Part shown: one piece after another, positions 7,587-14,649 of the stretch | Layout of the letters: every line of letters begins with the position of its first letter | Numbering within the stretch: position 1 is the stretch's first letter | From: UBA1189 sp045594245 | Lineage (GTDB): Bacteria > Bacteroidota > Bacteroidia > Bacteroidales > Bacteroidaceae | NCBI GenBank assembly: GCA_045594245.1 | Contig: JAZNYG010000061.1 | Location: 1-25,542, forward strand | Direction: 5' to 3' | DNA length: 25,542 nucleotides | Notes under the pieces: model-generated | Databases searched by the model: none | Told to the model about the DNA's origin: nothing | What the model saw: only the letters and a program-made list of their open reading frames with translations | Position numbers and translations under genes: made by a program

Positions 7587-9686
7587 TCACGAGATAGCGC
7601 TCCAGTTGACATTCGTCTTGCGCAGGCGCTCCAGCTGCTGCCACATCACCGCATTCTCGGGGCGCGAGCCATCGGGGTCCTCATCGGTGATGCGCTCGGC
7701 AATGCTGCGCACATGCCCCAGCAGCTGTCCGTCGCGGGCGATATTGGCAATCTTCAGATCGAAGGCGATACCGCTCTGCTGTGTGCCCTCGAGGTCGCCC
7801 GGCCCGCGTAGTTTGAGGTCGGCCTCGGCAATCTCGAAGCCGTCGTTGGTGCGCACCATGATCTCGAGGCGTTTCTTGCTCTCCTCGCTCAACTTAACCG
7901 AGGTCACCAGGATGCAGTACGACTGGTCGGCCCCACGCCCCACGCGACCACGTAGCTGGTGTAGCTGCGACAGGCCGAATCGCTCGGCATTCTCGATGAC
8001 CATCACCGAGGCATTGGGCACGTTTACGCCCACCTCTATCACCGTGGTGGCCACCATGATCTGCGTCTCGCGGCGGAGAAACCGCTGCATCTCGGCATCC
8101 TTCTCGGCAGGCTTCATCTTGCCGTGCACCATGCTTACTTGGCATTGCGGGAAGGCCTCACACACCTGCGCATAGCCCTCCTCGAGGTTCTTGAGGTCAA
8201 TCTTCTCGCTCTCCTTGATGAGCGGGTACACCACGTACACCTGCCGCCCCTCGGCTATCTGCCCTGCCATGAACTGGTATAGCTGCGCCTGGCGGTTGCC
8301 ATACTGGTGTATTGTCTGTATGGGTTTGCGCCCGGGCGGCAATTCGTCGATGATGCTCACGTCGAGGTCGCCATAGAGCGTCATGGCCAGGGTGCGCGGT
8401 ATGGGCGTGGCCGTCATCACCAATACATGCGGCGCATAGGCGTTCTTCGACCACAGCTTGGCACGCTGCGCCACGCCGAAGCGGTGCTGCTCATCGATGA
8501 CCACAAAGCCCAGGGCCGAGAACTGCACCGTATCCTCGAGCACCGCATGGGTAGCCACCAGCAGGTGTATGTCACCCGTGAGCAGGCCCTCGAGCACCTC
8601 CTTGCGCCGCTTACCCTTCACGCTGCCCGTGAGCAGGGCCACGCGCACAGGCAGCCCCTCGAGCATCGACGACAGCGTGGCGTAGTGCTGCTCGGCCAGT
8701 ATCTCCGTGGGTGCCATGATGCAGGCCTGGTAGCCGTTGCCTATGGCGATGAGCGATGTCATGAGCGCCACCAGTGTCTTGCCGCTGCCCACATCACCCT
8801 GCAGGAGGCGGTTCATCTGTCGGCCGCTGTTCATGTCGTGCCGCATCTCGCGAATGACCCGTTTCTGCGCGCCCGTCAGTTCGAAGGGGAGCTTCTTGGC
8901 ATAGAACTCATTGAACAGTTCGCCCACCTTGGTGAAGCACAGCCCGCGGTACTTGCGGCGGCGGTCCTTGCAGTAGCGCAGTATGCTGAGCTGTACGTAG
9001 AAGAGCTCCTCAAACTTGAGCCTGTACTGCGCCCGGCGCAACTGCTCAGGCTCCTTGGGGAAGTGTATGGCATGCAGCGCCTCGGGTAGCGGCATCAGGT
9101 GATGCTCCTGCACGAACGGGGCAGGCAAGGTCTCGGCTATGGGCATACGCTCGAGCAGGGCAAAGAGATTGCCCACAATCTTCTGTATAGCATTGCTGTT
9201 GAGCCCGCTGCGCTTCATGCGCTCCGTAGTGTTGTAGTAGGGCTGCAGGCCCATCGAGGAGAGCGACAGCTCTGAGGCCTTGTCGATATCGGGGTGCGCC
9301 ACGTTGATGCGGTCGCCAAACATCGTGGGCTTGCCGAATACGATATACTCCACCCCCACAGGGTAGCTCTTGGGGATAAACTTGGCACCGTTAAACCACA
9401 CCAGGTCTATCACCCCCGTGCCATCAGAGAAGTGAGCCACCAAGCGCATCTTGCGCCCCGTGCCCACGGTCTCGTAGCGCAGTATCTTGCCCTTGAGCTG
9501 TATGTAGGGCATGTTACCGTCTATCTCGTGGATATAGTAGAGACGGCTGCGGTCTACATACTTGTAGGGGAAGTTATACAGCAGGTCGTGCATGGAGCTA
9601 ATGCCCAGCTCCTTGGCCAACAGGGCCGCCCGCTGTGGGCCCACACCCTGCAAGTACTGTATGTCGCGCGTCGTGAGGTCGTACAT
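7587..9686 (-). CDS. recG: ATP-dependent DNA helicase RecG
   Basis: RecG is a double-strand DNA translocase that remodels stalled forks and branch-migrates Holliday junctions. The 699-residue protein has an N-terminal wedge/OB region (about 60-135) and a helicase core with Walker A GDVGSGKT (297-304), DEQH box (398-401), MTATPIPRTL and the motif VI segment QLRGRVGRG. The C-terminal region carries LKLRGPGDLEGTQQSG, typical of RecG. Length and motifs are complete. The coding DNA is clearly richer in G+C than the glycosyltransferase genes in this window. A -7-like box TATTTTTG (9700-9707, minus strand) just upstream could start a transcript with a very short leader, but its -33 partner is weak. 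Confidence 0.96.
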   Translation of the reverse strand: MYDLTTRDIQYLQGVGPQRAALLAKELGISSMHDLLYNFPYKYVDRSRLYYIHEIDGNMPYIQLKGKILRYETVGTGRKMRLVAHFSDGTGVIDLVWFNGAKFIPKSYPVGVEYIVFGKPTMFGDRINVAHPDIDKASELSLSSMGLQPYYNTTERMKRSGLNSNAIQKIVGNLFALLERMPIAETLPAPFVQEHHLMPLPEALHAIHFPKEPEQLRRAQYRLKFEELFYVQLSILRYCKDRRRKYRGLCFTKVGELFNEFYAKKLPFELTGAQKRVIREMRHDMNSGRQMNRLLQGDVGSGKTLVALMTSLIAIGNGYQACIMAPTEILAEQHYATLSSMLEGLPVRVALLTGSVKGKRRKEVLEGLLTGDIHLLVATHAVLEDTVQFSALGFVVIDEQHRFGVAQRAKLWSKNAYAPHVLVMTATPIPRTLAMTLYGDLDVSIIDELPPGRKPIQTIHQYGNRQAQLYQFMAGQIAEGRQVYVVYPLIKESEKIDLKNLEEGYAQVCEAFPQCQVSMVHGKMKPAEKDAEMQRFLRRETQIMVATTVIEVGVNVPNASVMVIENAERFGLSQLHQLRGRVGRGADQSYCILVTSVKLSEESKKRLEIMVRTNDGFEIAEADLKLRGPGDLEGTQQSGIAFDLKIANIARDGQLLGHVRSIAERITDEDPDGSRPENAVMWQQLERLRKTNVNWSAIS

Positions 9687-9911
9687 TTGTTTTGCGCTAC
9701 AAAAATAGTCATAAATGTTGACTTTGCCGACAAGCGGCGTCAGTTTTTCTCTTGATTTGTCTCTTTACACAACGAGAAAGTACAGATTACATACATGCAA
9801 CGCGGACGGTACATACATGTACCAAATCCCGTACATGCATGTGATGGATTTTCTGCGTGCACGATTCAGACGATGGAATGGACGTTTTTTGAGAATTCGC
9901 ACCATTTTATC
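9687..9911. other. Gene-free region upstream of recG
   Basis: Apart from the -7-like box at 9700-9707 and the phased 22-bp repeat at 9788-9841, I see no supported gene here. Two short open frames, 9715-10026 (+) and 9765-9983 (-), run over the repeat and into the adjacent element. They look like translated repeat DNA rather than genes. Confidence 0.5.
9788..9841. repeat. Three TACATRCATG motifs at exact 22-bp spacing
   Basis: TACATACATG occurs at 9788 and 9810, and TACATGCATG at 9832, giving an exact 22-bp period (about two helical turns). The 12 bases between the motifs differ. Each motif is close to palindromic. Equal spacing on one helix face resembles a cluster of protein-binding sites, but no binder is known to me, so its function is open. 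Confidence 0.75.
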
Positions 9912-10319
9912 GAGTAAAAAAGTTTTATTTTTGGCCTGGCAGAGTGCAGCGGAGCTGCTTGTTGAGAGTCCCCTCCGCTTCATTTCCTATATGGCGAAAG
10001 TTCATAAATCGGTTGGCAACCGTTAGGTCGACGCCCGTAGGGGCTTAAGTCAATGGCAGTTCCGCACAATTTCTATATAGCGAAACTCCAGTATCACTAT
10101 GGCGAAACTGGAATTTCAGAGTGTAGAGACTGCAGTCTCTCTATAGTGAGACTCGAGTCTCACTTCGCTGAAATGAAGTGGTACTGGAATCAAAATAAAG
10201 CACTGCCAATATAAAGCTATGCTTTAAGATAGCTTGCTTGCTAGGCATAGCCCAAGCGAGCTTAGCGCTGCTCTCGCTCCGCTGCACTCTGCCAGGCCAA
10301 AAATAAAACTTTTTTACTC
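9912..10319. mobile_element. MITE-like element with 44-bp perfect terminal inverted repeats
   Basis: Bases 9912-9955 are an exact reverse complement of 10276-10319, 44 of 44. The outer ends read GAGTAAAAAAG and the inner part reads GGCCTGGCAGAGTGCAGCGG. The 320-bp interior holds no convincing coding frame but is rich in palindromes. No clear target-site duplication flanks it: ATC stands on the left and TGTCG on the right. Size, long inverted ends and lack of a transposase fit a miniature inverted-repeat element moved by an enzyme encoded elsewhere. A large structured intergenic repeat is the alternative. It separates ispD from recG, which face the same way. Confidence 0.7.
10087..10188. repeat. 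Nested palindromes inside the MITE-like element
   Basis: An outer imperfect stem pairs TCCAGTATCACT (10087-10098) with AGTGGTACTGGA (10177-10188), with one G-T wobble. Inside it lie a perfect 16-bp palindrome centred on CTGCAG (10125-10140) and a perfect 20-bp palindrome centred on CTCGAG (10145-10164). A GCGAAA motif preceded by TAT or TATG recurs near 9990, 10076 and 10098. The centre could extrude as a cruciform in DNA, or fold strongly as RNA. Confidence 0.75.
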
Positions 10320-10375
10320 TGTCGTAGGCCACTTCTCCACTATGCCGCACCGATTCTTGGACTTGCCACAAAGGG

Positions 10376-11050
10376 TTACCATCCACTATCGACCAGCGCC
10401 TTGGCTACGATGAGGTCGAAGGGGGTGGTGAGCTTGATGTTTTCGCGGTTGCCATCGACGAGCGTTATGGCTTCGCCCAAGGCCTCCACTACCGAGGCAT
10501 CGTCGGTGAAGGCATCCGTATAGGGCTGCTCGTAGGCACGGCGCAGCAGGGTGGCACGGAAGGTTTGCGGGGTCTGCACCAGCCGGTAGGCATTGCGGTC
10601 GACGGTAACACTCCCCTCGCCTGTCAGTTGCCTCACTGTCTCCACCACGGGGATGACGGGCACGACGGCACCATGCGCCTCGGCCTCGGCATAGCAGCGG
10701 CTGATGACCTCGTGGCTCACGAAGGGACGCACCCCATCGTGTACGGCCACCAAGGCTTCGGGTGCATCGACCTGCGAGAGGCCGCTCTGCACGGAGTGGA
10801 AGCGGGTGACACCGCCATCGGCAATGCGGTGGGGCACGGCAAACTGATACTGGACACACAGCTCGCGCCAGTAGTCCTGATGGTCGCGCGGAAGCACCAA
10901 GATAATCTGTATGGACTCGTCGCACGCATGAAACGTATCGAGCGTGCGCATCAGCACAGGGCATCCCTCGATGGGGATAAACTGCTTGGGCAGATCGCCG
11001 CCCATACGCAGGCCCTTGCCTCCGGCTACGATAATAGCGTATCTTTTCAT
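10376..11050 (-). CDS. ispD: 2-C-methyl-D-erythritol 4-phosphate cytidylyltransferase
   Basis: IspD joins CTP to 2-C-methyl-D-erythritol 4-phosphate in the MEP isoprenoid pathway (cytosol). The 224-residue protein carries the nucleotide-binding loop GGKGLRMGGDLPKQF (10-24, with R15 and K22), AVHDGVRPF with D105, the TPQTF motif (160-164) and a C-terminal ENIKLTTPFDL segment, all typical of IspD. The adjoining gene order with recG is common in Bacteroides, here interrupted by the MITE-like element 57 bp after the ispD stop. Like recG it is G+C rich. Expression probably comes from the pdxJ-exbB-exbD-tonB side, although a repeat array fills the gap just upstream. Confidence 0.95.
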   Translation of the reverse strand: MKRYAIIVAGGKGLRMGGDLPKQFIPIEGCPVLMRTLDTFHACDESIQIILVLPRDHQDYWRELCVQYQFAVPHRIADGGVTRFHSVQSGLSQVDAPEALVAVHDGVRPFVSHEVISRCYAEAEAHGAVVPVIPVVETVRQLTGEGSVTVDRNAYRLVQTPQTFRATLLRRAYEQPYTDAFTDDASVVEALGEAITLVDGNRENIKLTTPFDLIVAKALVDSGW

Positions 11051-11066
11051 GGGGGGATGGGTTATG

Positions 11067-11153
11067 GGTGAGAGGTGAGAGGTGAGAGGTGAGGGGTGAG
11101 AAGAACCGGATAACCGCTAACCACTCACCACTAACCGCTCACCACTAACCACT
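11067..11153. repeat. Inverted heptanucleotide arrays before ispD
   Basis: Five 7-bp units of GGTGAGA type (11067-11101; the fourth ends in G) are followed after a 14-bp spacer by units of RCTMACC type (11116-11150, e.g. ACTCACC, GCTCACC). The second array is roughly the reverse complement of the first, so RNA or single-stranded DNA could fold into an imperfect stem of about 35 bp. It reaches the stop codon of the DJ-1-like gene at 11152. Its function is unknown; it may act as an attenuator or terminator. Confidence 0.7.
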
Positions 11154-11703
11154 AAATCAAGAACTGCATGCCTCCACGCAACTCCTCAGCCTTCTCCACT
11201 CCGCAGAAGTGCTCCACGAAGGTGAAGCCAAGCTCCCAGGCGGCACCAGGGCCGCACGCGGTGAAGATATTGCCATCCACAGTCACCTTCGCTGCCGTAT
11301 ACTCGGCACCCCGCATGGCACCCTCGAAACCGGGGTAGCAGGTAGCCTGCTTGCCCTGAAGCAAGCCGAGACCGCCAAGCACGAGCGGCGCAGCACAGAT
11401 GGCCGATACCACCACTTCCTCGGCAGCCTTGCCCACCAGCAGTTCGCCAAATGGCTTGTGTGCCTCCAAGTTAGTGGCACCGGGCAGACCACCCGGCAAG
11501 AAGAGCAATGCCGCATCGGCATAGTCACACTCATCAAACACGGCATCGGCCACCACGGGGATGCCATGGGCACCTGTCACTACCAGGTTGCCTGTCACGC
11601 TGACCGTCGTCACCGTCAAGCCGGCACGGCGCATCACGTCTACGGGAGCCAGGGCCTCAATCTCTTCGAAGCCATCGGCAAGAAACACATACATTGTTTT
11701 CAT
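11152..11703 (-). CDS. DJ-1/PfpI family protein (YajL/ThiJ-like)
   Basis: This 183-residue cytosolic protein belongs to the DJ-1/PfpI superfamily. It shows the conserved acidic residue E16 (GFEEIEAL) and the nucleophile-elbow cysteine C103 (SAICAAPLVLGG), with LPGGLPGA before it. Relatives include YajL and human DJ-1, linked to oxidative stress, chaperone or glyoxalase-type activity. Older annotations call them thiazole monophosphate synthesis protein ThiJ, without good support. I chose the ATG at 11703 (MKTMYVFLADGFEE) because family members begin there. An ATG three codons upstream at 11712 is possible. The open frame continues to 11811, but that extension would overlap tonB and has no family similarity. 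It follows tonB at about 34 bp. Confidence 0.88.
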   Translation of the reverse strand: MKTMYVFLADGFEEIEALAPVDVMRRAGLTVTTVSVTGNLVVTGAHGIPVVADAVFDECDYADAALLFLPGGLPGATNLEAHKPFGELLVGKAAEEVVVSAICAAPLVLGGLGLLQGKQATCYPGFEGAMRGAEYTAAKVTVDGNIFTACGPGAAWELGFTFVEHFCGVEKAEELRGGMQFLI

Positions 11704-11737
11704 ATCTTTCATAATGAGGAATGGCTGACGGAAAGGA

Positions 11738-12517
11738 CTAACGTAGTTTGAAGAAGTATGTAATAGTACCCTGCACATTAGACACACCATCAACTTTGTT
11801 GAAACGCGCACGTTTGGCCGCTTTCTCGGCAGCTTCGCGCAATTTAAGATTAGCGGATCTAGTTCTCAAGTTAATGCGTGTAGCAACGACTTCTCCTGCA
11901 GGATTCACCTCAATGGTAACAACAATCATCGCTTCTTCATCCACATCATCGACTATTGGCTGAGGAAGGCCTTCACCCAATAAACTGCGTCCATTTAAGT
12001 CCCAAGAGCCTTGAGCTCCTATGCCAGCTGCCTTATCAGCTGCAGCTACACCAGCCTCGGAGCCTTGGGTACCTTCTGCTGCTTCTTCTGTGGACTCGCC
12101 CTTGCTGCCCATCTCGAAACCCTTACCAAAGGCACTGGCCATCTGCTGGGCAGCACGCTCGGCAGCCAGGCGCTCGGCCTCGGCACGCTTCTGTGCCTCT
12201 ATCTCCTCGGGAGTGGGCATCTCTACGGTTGGCTCATCGGGTTGAGTGATGAGGGGTTCCTCCACCTGAGGCTTGGGTTGCGTTTGCGGCGCATTCTCGA
12301 TGTTGGGCACATCGCTCTTCACGGATGACACCTCGGTAAACTGGTACGACTCGGTGTGCCCTTGGGCCAGCTCCGTGTTACCCAGCATCACGGGGATACC
12401 ACTCTCGGCCTCCAGCTGCGGGGTGCGCATCACGAGAAGCAAAAGCAGCACCACTGCCACTGCATGCACGGCGAGTGTCGCCACCGCTCCCTGTATCTGA
12501 CTCTTAGTGACTTTCAC
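11738..12517 (-). CDS. tonB: TonB family energy transducer
   Basis: TonB carries proton-motive energy from ExbB/ExbD to outer-membrane receptors. The 259-residue protein has one N-terminal membrane anchor (about 11-31), a periplasmic Pro/Glu/Gln-rich stretch (about 60-105), an Ala/Glu/Arg-rich helix (about 108-128), a Gly/Ala-rich linker and a C-terminal TonB-like domain (about 193-259: MIVVTIEVNPAGEVVATRIN ... AAKRARFNKV ... GTITYFFKLR). The helical middle is somewhat TolA-like, so a TolA role cannot be excluded. It starts 5 bp after exbD. Bacteroides encodes many TonB-dependent SusC-type receptors, but which this copy serves cannot be told from the sequence. Confidence 0.85.
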   Translation of the reverse strand: MKVTKSQIQGAVATLAVHAVAVVLLLLLVMRTPQLEAESGIPVMLGNTELAQGHTESYQFTEVSSVKSDVPNIENAPQTQPKPQVEEPLITQPDEPTVEMPTPEEIEAQKRAEAERLAAERAAQQMASAFGKGFEMGSKGESTEEAAEGTQGSEAGVAAADKAAGIGAQGSWDLNGRSLLGEGLPQPIVDDVDEEAMIVVTIEVNPAGEVVATRINLRTRSANLKLREAAEKAAKRARFNKVDGVSNVQGTITYFFKLR

Positions 12518-12522
12518 TGGGC

Positions 12523-12942
12523 TTATCTCTTTTTATCGGGTTTACGGGTTGCCAGCACCATCTTGAACTGGTTCTCGTTGGCAATATTCAACACACCTAC
12601 AATCTCACGGTAGGGCACACGCTCATCGGCATAGAGTGCCACATACATCTCAGGTTCCTTGGCTGCACATTCCTGTAGGAAGGCTGAGAGATCCTCAAGC
12701 TCGATAGGCATCTCATCTTCATTGCCGAAAGCGGTGTAGTAGTTGAGATCCTTGTCAATGATTACGCGCGTCAGCGGCTTGGCAGACGTCTGCTGCTTGC
12801 CCTGCGGCAACAACACCTTGATGGCATTGGGGGTCACCATGGTAGAGGTGATCATAAAGAATATCAGCAGGAGAAAGATGATATCCGTCATCGATGCCAT
12901 ACTGAAGGCGGGTGATATCTTGTTTCTTCGTTTCAGGCTCAC
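12523..12942 (-). CDS. exbD: ExbD/TolR family biopolymer transport protein
   Basis: ExbD forms the proton channel with ExbB and passes the energy to TonB. The 139-residue protein has a short basic cytoplasmic N-terminus, one membrane helix with the conserved proton-carrying aspartate D20 (SMTDIIFLLLIFFMITS), and a periplasmic domain (about 50-135). Size and topology are normal for ExbD/TolR. The tonB start follows 5 bp after its stop. The 122-bp gap to exbB holds two short 7-bp period arrays and a small hairpin, but no good promoter. Confidence 0.92.
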   Translation of the reverse strand: MSLKRRNKISPAFSMASMTDIIFLLLIFFMITSTMVTPNAIKVLLPQGKQQTSAKPLTRVIIDKDLNYYTAFGNEDEMPIELEDLSAFLQECAAKEPEMYVALYADERVPYREIVGVLNIANENQFKMVLATRKPDKKR

Positions 12943-12973
12943 GGGGAATACGAATTAAAAGTTTAGTATTAAA

Positions 12974-12994
12974 GGTCAACAGTCAACGGACAAC
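12974..12994. repeat. Short heptanucleotide array (three units)
   Basis: GGTCAAC, AGTCAAC and GGACAAC follow each other with a 7-bp period in the exbB-exbD gap. On the minus strand they read GTTGTCC, GTTGACT, GTTGACC, close to the GGTTGAG/AGTTGAC units at 6578-6619. Confidence 0.55.
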
Positions 12995-13052
12995 AGAGGC
13001 CTTCAGACAAGCAAGTTGTCATTATCGTTGGCGTCCGCTTGTTTTAATATCT

Positions 13053-13073
13053 CATTCTTAATTTTTAATTCTT
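13053..13073. repeat. Short A/T heptanucleotide array at the exbB 3' end
   Basis: CATTCTT, AATTTTT and AATTCTT form three 7-bp units that overlap the last codons of exbB (minus strand AAGAATTAAAAATTAAGAATG-like). Short arrays of this kind recur in this window, so I record it as part of that pattern; alone it is weak. Confidence 0.4.
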
Positions 13074-13760
13074 CAGGTCCATGAATGCCAATGTCTGCGC
13101 CTCCAGCATATTGGTCACATCATCGACGCGCGACACCAGGTAGTTGTAGGCAAACATGGCGACGATACCCACGATAAGACCACCTACGGTAGTAATCATG
13201 GCCTCGTAAATACCGCTCGAAAGCAGGGTGATATCAATATTGTTGCCTGCATTGGCCATCTCCCAGAAGGCTTTCACCATGCCGAGCACGGTGCCAAGGA
13301 AACCAATCATAGGAGCACCGCCCGAGATGGTAGCCATAATGGACAATCCCTTCTCGAGCTTGGCAATCTCGAGGTTACCCGCATTCTCCAAGGCTGCCTG
13401 CACCTCGGCAGCAGGACGGTCGATGCGCTCAAGTCCCTTCTCAATCATATTAGAAGCAGGAGTATTAGCCACACGGCAGTAATTAATGGCCGACTTCAGC
13501 TCATCGGTTTTCACATAATCGCGGATACGCTCCATAAACACGGGATCTACCTTGGAGGCCTTGCGGATGACCATCAAACGCTCTACAAAAATGTAAATAC
13601 ACAGGACCGACAACAGGGCTAAGATAATCATTATCCAACCGCCCTTGACGGCCATATCCCATAGATTCATCTCATTGGCTACCTCCACCACTTCGGTAAG
13701 GACAGGATTCTCGGCCACTTCGGTTACGGCCTGCTCTACTTGTGCTTGCAATAATAACAT
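13065..13760 (-). CDS. exbB: ExbB/TolQ family proton channel protein
   Basis: ExbB is the inner-membrane channel scaffold of the Ton system. The 231-residue protein has an N-terminal extension that looks exported or periplasmic (about 1-33), a first membrane helix (about 37-58), a cytoplasmic helical region, and two further helices (about 142-165 and 185-208) in the MotA/TolQ/ExbB domain (SIMATISGGAPMIGFLGTVLGMVKAF ... EAMITTVGGLIVGIVAMFAYNYL). Conserved Gly/Thr/Pro residues are present. The gene lies 45 bp after pdxJ, and the order pdxJ-exbB-exbD-tonB suggests one transcript. Confidence 0.92.
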   Translation of the reverse strand: MLLLQAQVEQAVTEVAENPVLTEVVEVANEMNLWDMAVKGGWIMIILALLSVLCIYIFVERLMVIRKASKVDPVFMERIRDYVKTDELKSAINYCRVANTPASNMIEKGLERIDRPAAEVQAALENAGNLEIAKLEKGLSIMATISGGAPMIGFLGTVLGMVKAFWEMANAGNNIDITLLSSGIYEAMITTVGGLIVGIVAMFAYNYLVSRVDDVTNMLEAQTLAFMDLKN

Positions 13761-13805
13761 TGTAATGATTTGTGATTTTATTTATTGTACTTCTTGATTT
13801 TCCGC

Positions 13806-14528
13806 TCATCGCTTCACCACTAGACACTCCTTGTATCTCTTGATCGTCTCAGCCAATCCGAGATATAATGCATCGCAGATGAGGGCATGGCCAATAGACA
13901 CCTCATCGAGATTAGGAACCTGCGAAGCAAAGTAGGCAAGGTTTTCCAAGCTCAGATCGTGCCCTGCATTAAGGCCAAGCCCCATACGCTTGGCCGCTAC
14001 AGCGGCCGTGATATAGGGTGCAACGGATTTTTCTCTATCGATAGCATAGCCCGAAGCATAGGGTTCAGTATATAGTTCCACTCGGTCGGCACCAGCCTTG
14101 GCAGCATACTCCACCATCTCCACTTCGGGATCCACGAATACGGAAGTGCGTATGCCTGCTTCTCTAAACGTTCCGATAACCTCCGTCAGAAACTCCTGAT
14201 GAACCACAGTATCCCAGCCGTGATTGGAGGTAATCTGATCAGGCGCATCGGGTACAAGCGTCACCTGTGCCGGCTTCACCTGCAGCACCAGATTGATGAA
14301 TTCTGGACTAGGATATCCCTCAATGTTGAATTCGGTATGTAGCAAGGGGCGCAACGCATATACGTCGGAACGGCGTATATGACGCTCATCCGGACGAGGA
14401 TGTACGGTGATACCTTCACCACCCATAGCCTCGCAGTCGAGTGCGAACTTACATATATCAGGATTGTTGCCACCGCGAGCATTACGCAACGTGGCCACTT
14501 TGTTGATATTTACGCTCAATTTCGTCAT
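13806..14528 (-). CDS. pdxJ: Pyridoxine 5'-phosphate synthase PdxJ
   Basis: PdxJ condenses 1-deoxy-D-xylulose 5-phosphate with 3-amino-2-oxopropyl phosphate to give pyridoxine 5'-phosphate (DXP-dependent vitamin B6 route). The 240-residue TIM-barrel protein begins LSVNINKVATLRNARGG. It shows the active-site segment TVHPRPDERHI, the glutamate in FNIEGYP, the GLNAGHDLSLENL loop and the C-terminal SIGHALICDALYLG phosphate site. It diverges from nadK, with overlapping promoter-like boxes between them, and is the first gene before exbB. Its substrate DXP is also the source of the MEP pathway that ispD, further down the same strand, serves. Confidence 0.96.
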   Translation of the reverse strand: MTKLSVNINKVATLRNARGGNNPDICKFALDCEAMGGEGITVHPRPDERHIRRSDVYALRPLLHTEFNIEGYPSPEFINLVLQVKPAQVTLVPDAPDQITSNHGWDTVVHQEFLTEVIGTFREAGIRTSVFVDPEVEMVEYAAKAGADRVELYTEPYASGYAIDREKSVAPYITAAVAAKRMGLGLNAGHDLSLENLAYFASQVPNLDEVSIGHALICDALYLGLAETIKRYKECLVVKR

Positions 14529-14546
14529 AGAATCCGAAAAATATAT

Positions 14547-14555
14547 TACCTTTGC
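14547..14555 (+). promoter_or_regulatory. -7 box for nadK
   Basis: TACCTTTGC matches the Bacteroides -7 consensus exactly, in the nadK direction. The -33 position has only a weak TTTCG (about 520-524). A start near 14560 would give a leader of about 90 bases that includes the AATTCAT array. The box is overlapped by an inverted repeat (TTTGCT at 14551-14556 and AGCAAA at 14564-14569). Confidence 0.5.
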
Positions 14556-14589
14556 TCAGTATTAGCAAATAATCGGTTCAAAATTTGTT

Positions 14590-14598
14590 GCAAAGGTA
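14590..14598 (-). promoter_or_regulatory. -7 box for pdxJ
   Basis: On the minus strand this reads TACCTTTGC, the same box as the one for nadK but facing the other way. A start near 14584 would give a leader of about 56 bases. The -33 region falls in the AATTCAT array and has no clear TTTG. Confidence 0.5.
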
Positions 14599-14606
14599 CT
14601 AAGTTA

Positions 14607-14640
14607 AATTCATAATTCATAATTCATAATCCATAATTAT
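14607..14640. repeat. AATTCAT heptanucleotide array (nearly five units)
   Basis: Three exact AATTCAT units, then AATCCAT and a partial AATTAT, fill 14607-14640 directly before nadK. Each array gives its downstream gene an A/T-rich, weakly structured leader. Confidence 0.75.
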
Positions 14641-14649
14641 TGTTCATTA

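Noticed and set aside
9715..10026. Plus-strand open frame of 103 codons next to recG
   Set aside because: It runs through the 22-bp phased repeat and into the inverted-repeat element, has no recognisable domain, and its composition follows the repeats.
10141..10386. Minus-strand open frame of 81 codons overlapping the right end of the MITE-like element
   Set aside because: It crosses the 44-bp inverted repeat and the start overlaps the 3' end of ispD. It is better explained as translated repeat DNA.
11704..11811. Longer N-terminus of the DJ-1-like protein
   Set aside because: It overlaps the end of tonB and has no similarity to the family, whose members begin like MKTMYVFLADGFEE.
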